Origin: Streptomyces sp. Tu 3180
GTDB taxonomy: Bacteria; Actinomycetota; Actinomycetes; Streptomycetales; Streptomycetaceae
DNA length: 64,000 nucleotides
Assembly (NCBI RefSeq): GCF_009852415.1
Contig: NZ_WOXS01000002.1
Span: 930,001 to 994,000, forward strand
Direction: 5' to 3'
Notes under the pieces: generated by a model
Databases searched by the model: none
What the model saw: only the letters and a program-made list of their open reading frames with translations
Told to the model about the DNA's origin: nothing
Program-made: the position numbers and the translations under genes
In this document: positions 7,176 to 15,671 of the stretch, piece by piece
Numbering within the stretch: the first letter of the stretch is position 1
How the letters are laid out: every line of letters starts with the position of its first letter

Positions 7176-9422
7176 GTGAGAGCGGCGGGACGCCCGGTAC
7201 GGGCACGACTGCGGGACCGCCTCGCGGCGTCCGATCCCGGGCTGCTGCGGCTGACCGCCGGGCTGCGCACGGTGACCGCCATCGCGCTGACCCTGGCCGT
7301 GCTCGCCTCGACGGGCTTTGGGATCACCCGTCTGGTGACGGGGGCCATGGCGGCGATGGTCGCCACCTTCTCCGTCCGGGAGAAGCGGCGCGCCGCCCAG
7401 GCGGTCACGCTCGCCCTCGGCCTGCCGGTCGCGCTCGTGTCCGTGTCCCTGGGCGCGGTGCTCAACGAGTGGGTCGTCGTCGGTGACGTCTTCTTCGTCG
7501 TCCTCATCTTCTGCGCGGTCTACGGCCGCCGGTTCGGCGAGCGCGGGACCGCGCTCGGTCTGATCGGCTTCCAGCTCTACTTCGTCTCCCTGTTCGTCGG
7601 CGCCTCCGCCGCGCAGCTGCCCGGGCTGTGGGCCGCCCTGACCGTCGCGTTCGCGTGCAGCGCCGTGGTGCGGTTCGCCGTCGTCCCCGTGACGCCCGCC
7701 GGTCTGCTCGCGCGGCTGCGCCGGGCCTTCCGGGTCCGGCTGGCCCAGCTCGTCTCCGCGCAGCTGGCGCTGCTCGACGCCGGTCCGGACGGGCCGGACG
7801 AGGTGGACAAGGCGCTGGAGGACGTGCGCACGGGGACCTCGCGGCTGCACGAGACGGCCCTGATGATCCAGACGCGGCTGGAGGAGGGCACCCCGGACGA
7901 GTCGACGGCGCGGCTGGTGCAGCGCCGGATCGCGGACGCCGAGATCGCCGCCGAGCGCCTCACCCTGCTGCTGCTGTCGGCCCGCAGCACCGAACGGGCG
8001 GACACCCTCACCCTGCACCTGCCCGGCGCGCCCGCCCCGCGGGTCGGCCGGCTGCCCGGGCCGGAGGAGGCCACCGCCCTGCTGCGCCGGGACCTGCTCG
8101 CGCTGCGCGCGCTCGTGCTGCGCACCGGGACGCCCGGGACGGCCGTGGCCCAGGTGCGCAACCGGCTGCTCGGCTACCGGGACGAGGAGAACCTGCCGGC
8201 CGCCACGCCGGCCGTGCGGGACGTGTTCCGGGCCGTCGGCGAGGCCGCCCGCGCCGTCATGGGGCTGCGCATCGCGCTGGACGGTCCGCAGGACGAGTCG
8301 GACGACACCCCGGCGACGGCCCGTTCCCGGGAGGAGCTGGACGCCGAGGACGCCGCCATCGACGCGGGCGGGGAGTCCGGGCGGGACGAGCAGCCGACGG
8401 GGCTGCGACGGCCCACCACGCGCGCCGCCGTGCAGGTCACCGTGGGCTCGACGCTGGCCGTCGTCGGCGGTGAGCTGCTGTCCGCGGACCGCTGGTACTG
8501 GGCGGTGCTGGCCTGCTGGATCGTGTTCATCAACACCGCCTCGACCGGCGAGATCCTGGTCAAGGGCTACCGGCGGGTGCTGGGCACGGTGTTCGGCGTC
8601 GGCGCCGGCATCGTGCTGGCCGGTCTGGTGGGCGGGCACACCGTGGCGGCGTTCGCGCTGGTGCTGGTGCTGGTCTTCGCGATGTTCTACACCGCACCGC
8701 TGTCGTACACGCTGATGTCGTTCTTCGTGACCGCGATGCTCGGGCTGCTCTACACCCTGCTGCACACCTACAGCTGGGAGGTGCTGGTCCTGCGCCTGGA
8801 GGAGACGGCGCTGGGCGCGGCCTGCGGGGTGGTCGCGGCGGCACTGGTCCTGCCGGTGAACACCGACCGGCGGACGAACGAGCTGCTGGTCACCGTGCTG
8901 GAGCGGCTGGCCGGGGTCACCGAGGCCGCCGTCGGACAGCTCAGCGGCAAAGCCGCGGACGACCTGCTGGACAAGGCGCGGGAGCTGGACCGGGCGCTGG
9001 GCGACCTGCGCGGTGCCACCCAGCCGCTGACCCATCCGGTCACCCCGCTGCGGGCCCGGCGCACCACCGCCCGGTACGTCGTGGCGCTGCTGGAGACCTG
9101 CGCGTACCACGCGCGCTCGCTGGCGGCGACGGCCGAACTGCTGCCGTCCCATCCCTCGATCGCGGCGGACCCCCGGCTGCGCGCGGCGGCGGGACGCACC
9201 GTGCGCAACATCGGGACGATCGCGGACCGCGTCGCGGACGGGAAGGTCACCGCGGCGGTCGGGACGGGGCCGAGCATCGCCTCGCTGCTGGGCGACTCCG
9301 ACGGCGTCGCGCGCCACGGCCGGATCACCGGCCGGGTGCTGCGGCACCTGGAGCGGCTGGACGAGGCCGTGGTGGGCCTCGCCCGGCCGCTGGGCGTCCC
9401 GGTGGCGGCGCCGGAGCGGTGA
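7176..9422 (+). CDS. FUSC-family inner membrane protein
   Basis: A 748-residue membrane protein with two blocks of hydrophobic helices (about residues 20-170 and 400-570), separated and followed by soluble helical regions. This split arrangement is the FUSC/aromatic acid exporter-like (YccS, AaeB) layout. These proteins are thought to export organic compounds; the substrate here cannot be told. GTG 7176 follows GGGAGAGAG. It starts 79 bases after the NDH-2-like gene and may share its transcript. It faces the minus-strand gene ending at 9445, with 22 bases between them. Confidence 0.75.
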   Translation: MRAAGRPVRARLRDRLAASDPGLLRLTAGLRTVTAIALTLAVLASTGFGITRLVTGAMAAMVATFSVREKRRAAQAVTLALGLPVALVSVSLGAVLNEWVVVGDVFFVVLIFCAVYGRRFGERGTALGLIGFQLYFVSLFVGASAAQLPGLWAALTVAFACSAVVRFAVVPVTPAGLLARLRRAFRVRLAQLVSAQLALLDAGPDGPDEVDKALEDVRTGTSRLHETALMIQTRLEEGTPDESTARLVQRRIADAEIAAERLTLLLLSARSTERADTLTLHLPGAPAPRVGRLPGPEEATALLRRDLLALRALVLRTGTPGTAVAQVRNRLLGYRDEENLPAATPAVRDVFRAVGEAARAVMGLRIALDGPQDESDDTPATARSREELDAEDAAIDAGGESGRDEQPTGLRRPTTRAAVQVTVGSTLAVVGGELLSADRWYWAVLACWIVFINTASTGEILVKGYRRVLGTVFGVGAGIVLAGLVGGHTVAAFALVLVLVFAMFYTAPLSYTLMSFFVTAMLGLLYTLLHTYSWEVLVLRLEETALGAACGVVAAALVLPVNTDRRTNELLVTVLERLAGVTEAAVGQLSGKAADDLLDKARELDRALGDLRGATQPLTHPVTPLRARRTTARYVVALLETCAYHARSLAATAELLPSHPSIAADPRLRAAAGRTVRNIGTIADRVADGKVTAAVGTGPSIASLLGDSDGVARHGRITGRVLRHLERLDEAVVGLARPLGVPVAAPER

Positions 9423-9444
9423 GGGACGGCGGCCCGCCGGCGGG

Positions 9445-9837
9445 TCAGAAGTCGGTGGGCAGTCCGCTGGCCTCGGCGATGCCGCGCAGCTCCTCGTTCT
9501 GCCGGTGCCGGTCCCTGATGTAGTCGGCGATCTCGCCGAGGCGGGACGGGTCGGCGGCGGTGGCCGCGTCGGTGACCACCCTGACCGGTCCGCTCTCGTC
9601 CACCTCCAGCTCGACCACCTCGTTGTCCAGGCGGCCGGTGACGGCGGTGGCGATGACGAGCGCGGCCTCGTCACGGACCTCCTGGGGCAGTTCGTCGTCC
9701 CCGCCGTCCAGGGCGAGGTCCAGGCCGGACAGGCGGTGCTCCTCGATCGCCTGGAGGACCGGCTCCACCACACGGAGCAGAAGCCGGTAGTCCTCGGTGT
9801 CCATCCGGACGCGCAGGAGGTCGAGGTAGACGTCCAC
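9445..9837 (-). CDS. Conserved hypothetical acidic protein
   Basis: A 130-residue, very acidic soluble protein without signal or membrane segment. It begins MDVYLDLLRVRMDTEDYRLL and is predicted mostly helical, with one beta-rich stretch around residues 75-95. I do not recognise a family. It follows the DUF1206 gene on the same strand with a 96-base gap, so a shared transcript is possible. Codon use resembles its neighbours. Confidence 0.6.
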   Translation of the reverse strand: MDVYLDLLRVRMDTEDYRLLLRVVEPVLQAIEEHRLSGLDLALDGGDDELPQEVRDEAALVIATAVTGRLDNEVVELEVDESGPVRVVTDAATAADPSRLGEIADYIRDRHRQNEELRGIAEASGLPTDF

Positions 9838-9933
9838 GGGCCGGCCTTCCGGGGGATCTCGGATTCGCTCATTGACTCCGGGTTCCCCGCATGCGCCCGG
9901 TCATACGGCAGCCGTGCGACGCGGGTGCCGCGG

Positions 9934-10770
9934 TCAGACCCGCCGCCAGCGGGCCAGGGCGAAGGAGAACATCCCGAACAGCACCAGCCCGACGGAGACG
10001 CAGACCAGCAGCCACGGCCCCAGCGGGGTGCCGGCGAAGCTGCGGAGGGTGTCGTCCAGGCCCTTGGCCTCGTCGGGTTCGTAGGCGACCGCGGCGCGTA
10101 CGGCGAAGGCGCCGACCGCGGCGAACACCAGGCCGCGCGCCACACCGCCGCCCACGCCGGTCACGTCCACCAGCCGTCGGGCCCGGGGGCCCAGCTCGCC
10201 GAACTTCAGCTTGTCGTGGTACTTGCGCCGCACCGCCTGGACGCCGATCCACACGCCGACGCCGACGACGGCCGCTCCGCCGAGGCCCACCAGCCACTGC
10301 CCGGCGGGGGCCTCCATGGCCCGGGCGGTGAGGTCCCGGGACTGCCGGTCGCTCGACCCGCCCCCGCTGCCGCGGCCCACGGCGAACGCCAGCACCGAGG
10401 AGGCGACGAACGCGTAGAACACGCAGCGCCCCACCGCCAGCAGCCGCTTGCGCGGGCTGCGGCCGTCCTTGCCGACCGAGCCGAAGAGCGCCTCGGTCAG
10501 CCGCCACAGGGCCATACCGACGAGCCCGATGCCCAGCGCCCACAGCAGCACCGCGCCGAACGGCTTGTCGGCGAGCTCCGCCAGGGCGCCGCCGCGGTCC
10601 GCCTGCCGTCGTCCGTCGCCGAAGGCGATCCGCAGCGCCAGTACGCCGACCAGCAGGTAGATCACCCCCCGGGCGGTCAGTCCGGCCCGCGCGGCGCCCT
10701 CCCTGAGCGAACCGTTCGCCGCCCGTCGGGCGCCGGCCCGCCCCCTCCATGCCATCGCACTCGTGTCCAT
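9934..10770 (-). CDS. DUF1206 membrane protein
   Basis: A 278-residue protein with about six membrane helices in three repeated pairs. Each repeat carries the ARG..Y...G pattern seen in AARAGLTARGVIYLLVGVLA, the mark of DUF1206. The function of the family is unknown. ATG 10770 is chosen because GGAGGTG lies just upstream on the minus strand. A longer reading frame to 10947 passes through the hairpin at 10842-10893 and is not credible. Confidence 0.8.
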   Translation of the reverse strand: MDTSAMAWRGRAGARRAANGSLREGAARAGLTARGVIYLLVGVLALRIAFGDGRRQADRGGALAELADKPFGAVLLWALGIGLVGMALWRLTEALFGSVGKDGRSPRKRLLAVGRCVFYAFVASSVLAFAVGRGSGGGSSDRQSRDLTARAMEAPAGQWLVGLGGAAVVGVGVWIGVQAVRRKYHDKLKFGELGPRARRLVDVTGVGGGVARGLVFAAVGAFAVRAAVAYEPDEAKGLDDTLRSFAGTPLGPWLLVCVSVGLVLFGMFSFALARWRRV

Positions 10771-10841
10771 CGCACCTCCCGGGCTCCGGATGCCCCGGCT
10801 TCGTGCGCACACACGCGGCCGCGGCGGCGGGGCGGCCGGCA

Positions 10842-10893
10842 CGACGTCGCCGGCCGCCCCCACCCGTGCGGGTGGGGGCGGCCGGCGACGTCG
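10842..10893. terminator. Perfect 24-bp hairpin, probable terminator
   Basis: Arms 10842-10865 and 10870-10893 are exact reverse complements around the 4-base loop GTGC. It lies 12 bases past the stop of the DUF5133 gene and upstream of the DUF1206 gene. It should separate the sigma/DUF5133 transcript from the DUF1206 unit. It lacks a T tract. Confidence 0.7.
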
Positions 10894-10904
10894 CGGGGGC
10901 GGGG

Positions 10905-11228
10905 CTACGCGGGGGCCGGTGCGCCCGCCGCCGCGGTGGTGCCCCACCGGCGGGGCGCGGGCGACGGCACGAGCGGGTCCGGACCGGACTGCAAGGCGGG
11001 AACCGGCGCGGGGGCGGGAACCGGTGCGGGGGCGGCCGCCGCCAGCCAGCGGTGCGCGGTCCTCAGGGCGTCCTCCACGTCACGGGTGCCGGTCGACACG
11101 CACAGGGTGTACGCAAGGTCGTTCAGGCGCGGGTGGCCGGCGTCCGGTCCGGGCGCGGTCCCGGCCGGGAGCAGGGCCTCGTACTCCTCGACGAGCCGGC
11201 GCAGCACGGCGGGGTGGGGCTTCAGCAT
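10905..11228 (-). CDS. DUF5133 family protein
   Basis: A 107-residue protein. The N-terminal 65 residues (starting MLKPHPAVLRRLVEEYEALL and containing LNDLAYTLCVSTGTRDVEDA) match DUF5133, a small streptomycete family of unknown function. The rest is an alanine-proline-rich, probably disordered tail. It lies 31 bases after the SigB-family sigma gene on the same strand, so it is very likely co-transcribed. It may modulate that sigma factor, but this is inference from position only. Confidence 0.7.
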   Translation of the reverse strand: MLKPHPAVLRRLVEEYEALLPAGTAPGPDAGHPRLNDLAYTLCVSTGTRDVEDALRTAHRWLAAAAPAPVPAPAPVPALQSGPDPLVPSPAPRRWGTTAAAGAPAPA

Positions 11229-11259
11229 GTTCTCGCTCTCTGGTCCGGGGCGGGCGCGT

Positions 11260-11979
11260 TCACGCCGTCGCCGAGTGTCCGCCGGTGCCGTGGCGGCCCG
11301 TGCGCTGTCCCAGTGCCTCGGCGCGCACGCGGGCGCAGCTGCGGCTGATGAGACGGGAGACGTGCATCTGGGAGATGCCCAGCCGGTCGGCGATGCGGCT
11401 CTGGGTCATGTCCTCGAAGAAACGCATGTAGAGGATGGCGCGCTCGCGTTCCGGCAGGCGGCGCAGGCCCTCCTTGGCGGACTCGCGGTCGACCACGGTG
11501 TCGTAGGACGCGTCGGAGGCGCCGAGGGTGTCGGCGAGGCTGTAGCCGTCGTCGTCGGCCGACAGTTCGGCGTCCAGCGACAGGGTGCTGAAGCTCTCCA
11601 GCGCCTCCATCCCGGCGCCGACCTCCTCCTCGGTCAGCCCGGTGTGGGCCGCGATGTCCGCCACGGAGGGTTCGGGACTGCCCGGGTTCTGGGTGAGCTC
11701 GCGCCGGGCCACCCGCACTTTGTTGCGCAGTTCCTGCACGCGGCGGGGCACGCGCAGGGCCCACATCCGGTCCCGGAAGTGCCGCTTGACCTCTCCGGTG
11801 ATGGTGGGGACCGCGTAGCTCTCGAAGGCTCCCCGGCTCGGGTCGAACCGGTCGATGGCCTTCACCAGTCCCAGGGCGGCCACCTGGCGCAGGTCCTCGA
11901 TGGACTCGCCCCGGTCACGGAAACGGCCGGCGATGCGGTGGGCCATGGGCAGCCACGCGGTGACGAGCTCGTCGCGCAC
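11260..11979 (-). CDS. SigB/SigF-family RNA polymerase sigma factor (N-terminus apparently frameshifted)
   Basis: From GTG 11979 this is a 239-residue sigma factor with region 2 (IEDLRQVAALGLVKAIDRFD), region 3 and region 4 (MTQSRIADRLGISQMHVSRL). It is of the stress/sporulation SigB-SigF group, without region 1.1. The coding sequence clearly continues upstream in the same frame (FARLASLEDGPERDA precedes the GTG) but meets a TGA with no good start. A well-placed ATG at 12107 (GGGAG 9 bases upstream) lies in another frame. Adding one G to the G5 run at 12084-12088 joins them into one 282-residue protein opening MLIDTSTPRTTTAAP. The true gene is therefore probably 11260-12107 with one base missing in this sequence. 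Confidence 0.8.
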   Translation of the reverse strand: MRDELVTAWLPMAHRIAGRFRDRGESIEDLRQVAALGLVKAIDRFDPSRGAFESYAVPTITGEVKRHFRDRMWALRVPRRVQELRNKVRVARRELTQNPGSPEPSVADIAAHTGLTEEEVGAGMEALESFSTLSLDAELSADDDGYSLADTLGASDASYDTVVDRESAKEGLRRLPERERAILYMRFFEDMTQSRIADRLGISQMHVSRLISRSCARVRAEALGQRTGRHGTGGHSATA

Positions 11980-12083
11980 GGCGTCCCGCTCGGGGCCGTC
12001 CTCCAGGGATGCCAGCCGGGCGAAGAGAGCGGCGGTGTCGGGGGCGTCGTCGTGCCGCCGACGGGGCGCGGCGGTGGTCGTGC

Positions 12084-12088
12084 GGGGG
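12084..12088 (-). other. Suspected one-base deletion in sigma-factor N-terminus
   Basis: This is a run of five G on the plus strand (C on the coding strand). One more base would put ATG 12107 in frame with the sigma factor and yield a leader reading TTTAAPRRRHDDAPDTAALF. As given, the ATG frame reads a proline-rich sequence typical of a wrong frame. This could be an assembly error or a real mutation. Confidence 0.6.
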
Positions 12089-12235
12089 TGGACGTGTCAA
12101 TGAGCATACGGTTTCGCTCCCGAACGGTGGTTTCAGGGATCTACCGCGGGGCGGTCGCCGCCGGGACGCCCGGAGGGTCCGCAGCAGCCGTACCGCTCCC
12201 GCTGGCGCGCCTCCGGTCCGAAGCACGAACTCCGA

Positions 12236-12260
12236 TTGCCCTGCCGCCGGTGGAACAAAC
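12236..12260 (-). promoter_or_regulatory. Possible SigB/F-type promoter, GTTT-N15-GGGCAA
   Basis: On the minus strand GTTT (12260-12257) is followed after 15 bases by GGGCAA (12241-12236). It resembles, but does not fully match, the SigB-family consensus. It lies about 130 bases upstream of ATG 12107 and would allow the sigma gene to be expressed apart from the ATPase gene before it. Confidence 0.35.
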
Positions 12261-12337
12261 TCCGCTTCCTCGCACAATCTGCGGGGGTCCTCGCCGGGCG
12301 GCCGGGGCGGCCCCGGGGCATCGGCGCCCGGGCGGTC

Positions 12338-12781
12338 TCAGAACAGGGGCACCACGGCGGTGATGCACTTGCCGCCCGCGGGGAGGTCGGACACCCGGAC
12401 GTCCCGGGAGAGCCGGCAGACGATGGGCCAGCCGTGGCCGCCGGGCCGGCGGCGCCCCTGCGGGTCGGTCGCCGGCAGGGCGACGGGCAGTCGGTCGCTG
12501 CGGTCGCTCACCGACAGACGCACTCCGGGACCGCTGACGTCGACCTGGAAGTCGGTGAGGCCGCCTCCGTGCAGCATCGCGTTGGTGGTGAGCTCGGAGG
12601 CGACGAGCAGCGCGTCCTCCAGGGCGTGGGTGTCGCAGGGTGTGCGGGTGGCGCGGCAGCGTTCGGACACGGCGCGCTCGACGGCCTCGCGCACCTCGGC
12701 GGGCCGGCGCGGGCAGGCCGGGCGGACCCGGCGCGCGCCGGGCGGCTCGACAACGGGTTCGGTCACGTGCTCCTCACACAT
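12338..12781 (-). CDS. RsbW-like GHKL ATPase / anti-sigma kinase
   Basis: A 147-residue ATP-binding protein of the anti-sigma regulatory (HATPase_c) type. The N box reads SELTTNAMLHGGG, and later motifs are LSVSDRSDRLP and GGHGWPIVCRL. The G1 DxGxG motif is replaced by DRSDR, a common variant in streptomycete members. ATG 12781 has GGGAG about 9 bases upstream. It sits 230 bases before the sigma gene on the same strand, so it is a natural candidate to bind that sigma factor. The first 25 residues contain a CEE motif and a second cysteine whose meaning is unclear. Confidence 0.75.
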   Translation of the reverse strand: MCEEHVTEPVVEPPGARRVRPACPRRPAEVREAVERAVSERCRATRTPCDTHALEDALLVASELTTNAMLHGGGLTDFQVDVSGPGVRLSVSDRSDRLPVALPATDPQGRRRPGGHGWPIVCRLSRDVRVSDLPAGGKCITAVVPLF

Positions 12782-13030
12782 CCTGCGGCTCCCTGGTCGA
12801 TGGCGAAACTCGATGAGGTTCGATGAGGTTCGATGAAGAAGGAGGCCGGCCCCTGGCCGGCGGACGCGGCGGCCGGGCCCGGCGTCCGGCCGCCGGCACG
12901 GCACGCGGACAGTTCCCGTGCCCCGTCCGCGGTCACGGGGGCGGTCCCCGTCCCCGGACGCCGCGGGTCTCCTTTTTCGGCTCACCTGTCCCGGTACGGG
13001 CAAACCTCTCGGCCGTTTCCCGAATGCCTG

Positions 13031-13055
13031 CCATCCGAACGGCGCACGGGGGTAC
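13031..13055 (+). promoter_or_regulatory. Near-match SigB-type promoter, CCAT-N15-GGGTAC
   Basis: GGGTAC at 13050-13055 lies 15 bases after CCAT, which misses the consensus G of GNNT by one position (GCCAT). It ends only 9 bases before the ATG at 13065, so a transcript from it would be leaderless or nearly so. Confidence 0.35.
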
Positions 13056-13064
13056 GCGGAGTGC

Positions 13065-13286
13065 ATGACCGATGTGGTGGACTCCGACGAACTGATGCGG
13101 CGCATCCAGCGGGCGCGGGCCTGCGCGGCACAGGAGGAGCGGGCGTGGCGGGCCAGGGGCGACGAGGCCGGGGGGACGGATCCGGACGCGGCGCGCGACG
13201 CCGCTGTGCACAGGACGGCCTACGAGGTCGTGCTGCGGGTGCTGGACGAGATCCTGACTCCGGGCAAGCACCCGGCACAGGGCTGA
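13065..13286 (+). CDS. Small hypothetical protein
   Basis: A 73-residue charged, helical protein starting MTDVVDSDELMRRIQRARAC. It has no signal or membrane segment and I recognise no family. ATG 13065 lies just behind a near-consensus SigB-type -10 element, so it may be a leaderless stress gene. Spacing from GGAG (13058-13061) is too short for normal initiation, which fits that idea. It is followed 71 bases later by the decarboxylase gene. Confidence 0.5.
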   Translation: MTDVVDSDELMRRIQRARACAAQEERAWRARGDEAGGTDPDAARDAAVHRTAYEVVLRVLDEILTPGKHPAQG

Positions 13287-13357
13287 TCGGGCCGCCCCGC
13301 GGGGCGCGACGGAGACCGGGCCGATTGGCGCGGGCCGGTACCGGGCACCCGGGACGC

Positions 13358-14860
13358 ATGACTGTCGATCACGGCCGGGCACCGGTTCTGGAAGCTCTGG
13401 AGGACTACCACCGCAAGGGACGGCTGGCGTTCACGCCGCCGGGCCACAAGCAGGCCCGGGGCGCCGACCCCGCGGTGCGCAGGGTGCTCGGGGACGCCGT
13501 GTTCCTGGGTGACGTGCTGGCCACGGGGGGTCTGGACGACCGGCTCACCCGGGGTCAGGTGCTGGAAGACGCGCAGGAACTGATGGCGGACGCGGTGCAC
13601 GCCGATCACACCTTCTTCAGCACCTGCGGCAGTTCCCTGTCCGTCAAGGCGGCGATGCTGTCGGTCGCGGGTCCGCACGAGAAGCTGCTGATCGGGCGTG
13701 ACGCCCACAAGTCGGTGGTGGCGGGGCTGATCCTGTCCGGGATCGAGCCCGTGTGGGTGGAGCCGCGCTGGGACGCGGAGCGGCATCTCGCGCACCCGCC
13801 GTCGGCCGAGGACTTCGACAGGGCCTTCGACGCCCACCCGGAGGCGCGCGGCGCGCTGGTCACCAGCCCGACGCCGTACGGTGCCTGCGCGGATCTGCGG
13901 GCGATCGCCGAGGTGTGCCACCGGCGCTCGCTCCCGCTGATCGTGGACGAGGCCTGGGGCGCGCACCTGCCGTTCCACCCCGACCTGCCGTCCTGGGCGA
14001 TGGACGCGGGCGCCGACATCTGCGTGACCAGCATCCACAAGATGGGCAGCGGTCTGGAGCAGGGTTCCGTCTTCCACCTGCGGGGCGACCTGGTGACGCC
14101 GGCGCTGCTGGGCGTCCGCGCGGACCTGCTGGACACCACCAGCCCGTCGGTGCTGATCCACGCGGGGCTGGACGGCTGGCGGCGGCAGATGGCGCTGCAC
14201 GGCAAGGAGCTGCTGGGCGCCACGCTCGACCTCGCGGCCGAGGTCCGGGCCGCCGTCGAGGAGATCGACGGGATGCACGTCAACGACCGCGACGACTTCT
14301 GCGGCCCCGGGCTGGCGGACGACTTCGACCCGCTGCCCGGCATCATCGACCTTCAGGAGCTCGGGATCACGGGGTACCAGGCGGCGGACTGGCTGCGCGA
14401 GCACCGGGGCATCGACGCGCACCTCGTCGACCACCGCCGCATCGGGGCGCAGATCACCCTCGGCGACGACCGGGAGACGACCGGCGAACTGCTCTCGGCG
14501 CTGCGGGACCTGGCACGGGCCGCCCGGGACCTGCCCGAGGCGCCGCGGGTGGACGTGCCGTCCCCCGGCGGGCTGCGGATGGAGCAGGCCCTGCTGCCGC
14601 GGGACGCGTTCTTCGGGCCGGCCGAGGACGTGCCGGTGGGCGAGGCCGCCGGACGGGTCGCGGCGGAGATGATCACGCCGTACCCGCCCGGGATCCCGGC
14701 CGTCCTGCCGGGCGAGCGGCTCACGGAACCGGTGCTGCGCTACCTGCGCACGGGGCTGGCCGCCGGCATGAACCTGCCGGACCCGACGGACCCCGGCCTG
14801 GAGACGATCCGGGTCGTCGAAAAGGGCGCGGAACGGCACGCGGAACGGCACGCGGAATGA
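13358..14860 (+). CDS. Orn/Lys/Arg decarboxylase-family PLP enzyme
   Basis: A 500-residue fold-type I PLP enzyme matching the major domain of ornithine/lysine/arginine decarboxylases. It starts in the TPPGHK motif region. The PLP lysine is in TSIHKMGSGLEQGS, with the aspartate in VDEAWGAHLPFHP. It lacks the N-terminal wing domain of the inducible E. coli enzymes, as usual for Gram-positive SpeA-like members (about 480-500 residues). The likely reaction is removal of CO2 from a basic amino acid to make a polyamine precursor; the substrate is not certain. The C-terminus ends in a duplicated ERHA repeat (ERHAERHAE). Confidence 0.8.
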   Translation: MTVDHGRAPVLEALEDYHRKGRLAFTPPGHKQARGADPAVRRVLGDAVFLGDVLATGGLDDRLTRGQVLEDAQELMADAVHADHTFFSTCGSSLSVKAAMLSVAGPHEKLLIGRDAHKSVVAGLILSGIEPVWVEPRWDAERHLAHPPSAEDFDRAFDAHPEARGALVTSPTPYGACADLRAIAEVCHRRSLPLIVDEAWGAHLPFHPDLPSWAMDAGADICVTSIHKMGSGLEQGSVFHLRGDLVTPALLGVRADLLDTTSPSVLIHAGLDGWRRQMALHGKELLGATLDLAAEVRAAVEEIDGMHVNDRDDFCGPGLADDFDPLPGIIDLQELGITGYQAADWLREHRGIDAHLVDHRRIGAQITLGDDRETTGELLSALRDLARAARDLPEAPRVDVPSPGGLRMEQALLPRDAFFGPAEDVPVGEAAGRVAAEMITPYPPGIPAVLPGERLTEPVLRYLRTGLAAGMNLPDPTDPGLETIRVVEKGAERHAERHAE

Positions 14861-14939
14861 CACCGGAGCGGAACGGGAGTGAAACGGGTCACCCGGCCCG
14901 GTTCCGGTTCCTCGGAACCCCCGGAGATGGTTTATCGTT

Positions 14940-15031
14940 CATCCATACGTGGTGACGGAGTCGACGTCCGGTCCTCCGTGCGCCACCGCTTACGGCCCTG
15001 GCTGGTTTCCCCCGTCCAGCCAGGGCTTTTT
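14940..15031 (+). ncRNA. Candidate small terminated transcript
   Basis: The 336-base gap 14861-15196 holds no gene. It contains a hairpin at about 14954-14978 (ACGGAG ... CTCCGT, 13-base loop) followed by a strong terminator with five T at 14995-15031. An AT-richer stretch lies upstream (14930-14950). This order suggests a small RNA or attenuator of roughly 80 bases before the cNMP-binding gene. I could not match it to a known family. Confidence 0.35.
14995..15031 (+). terminator. Rho-independent terminator with T tract
   Basis: An 11-bp stem (GCCCTGGCTGG / CCAGCCAGGGC) with a 10-base loop is followed directly by TTTTT. A canonical intrinsic terminator is unusual in this GC-rich window, where other stems lack the T run. 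It could end the decarboxylase transcript or a small RNA. Confidence 0.7.
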
Positions 15032-15196
15032 CATGCCCGGACCCCGGTACGCCCGCCGCGCGCGGACCGGGGCCGGCGGGGCGGTCCGGGCCCGGCGGCG
15101 GAACTTCCGTCCGCCGAGGTGCTCCGGGCGGCGCCAGCGGCTGAAATGGGCGTAGGGAAAGCACCGGAACCGATGCCCGGCGAGGAGTCCCGTCCC

Positions 15197-15652
15197 ATGA
15201 CCAAAGCCATCAAACTCCTGACCGTCCTCCCTCCCCCGCAGCGGCAGCACCTGATGGCGCTCGCCCGGGAGGTGTCGTTCCCCGAGGACACCCGGATCTT
15301 CGAGGCGGGAGGCACCGCCGACCGCTTCTGGGTCATCCGCTCCGGTGCGGTCTCCCTGGACCAGCGGATGGACTCCCTGCACCGGATGACGGTGGCCGGC
15401 CTCGGCGCGGGCGACCTGCTGGGCTGGTCCTGGTTGTTCCCGCCCCACCAGTGGGACTTCGGCGCCGTGGCCTTCAGTCCGGTGCGCGCCTACGAGTTCG
15501 ACGCGGCGGCCGTGCTCCGGCTGTGCGAGGAGGACCCGCGGCTCGGGCTGACGCTGGTGCGCGGGGTCGCCGAGATCCTCGCCCACCGGCTGGAGATGAC
15601 CCGGGGCCAGCTGATGGAGCAGTACGCGCTCCGCCGGCGCAGCGCGCTGTAG
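15197..15652 (+). CDS. Cyclic nucleotide-binding (Crp-like) domain protein without HTH
   Basis: A 151-residue protein made of a single cNMP-binding fold (IFEAGGTADRFWVIRSGAVSL, then GDLLGWSWLFPPHQWDF). There is no DNA-binding helix-turn-helix, so it is not a Crp/Fnr transcription factor. It more likely relays a ligand or protein signal. ATG 15197 has GAGGAG at 15182-15187; the upstream ATG at 15173 lacks a ribosome site. The phosphate-binding arginine of classic CRP is not evident, so ligand binding is uncertain. The histidine kinase at 29609 carries a related domain. Confidence 0.75.
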   Translation: MTKAIKLLTVLPPPQRQHLMALAREVSFPEDTRIFEAGGTADRFWVIRSGAVSLDQRMDSLHRMTVAGLGAGDLLGWSWLFPPHQWDFGAVAFSPVRAYEFDAAAVLRLCEEDPRLGLTLVRGVAEILAHRLEMTRGQLMEQYALRRRSAL

Positions 15653-15671
15653 GGCCCGTCCGGCGGCGCGC

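Noticed and set aside
12084..12088. Programmed ribosomal frameshift in the sigma gene
   Set aside because: There is no slippery heptamer with a downstream pseudoknot that I can see, and two other genes show the same kind of single-base loss, so an error or mutation is simpler.
9505..12363. Very long plus-strand open frame across 9.5-12.4 kb, and similar frames at 55445-58582 (plus), 4718-7507 and 6741-10145 (minus)
   Set aside because: These are antisense or out-of-frame shadows of well-supported genes, rich in Arg, Gly, Pro and His with no family motifs.
14940..15031. 6C RNA of actinobacteria
   Set aside because: Only one loop has a C run, and it is five long. The family needs two stem-loops with six or more C each.
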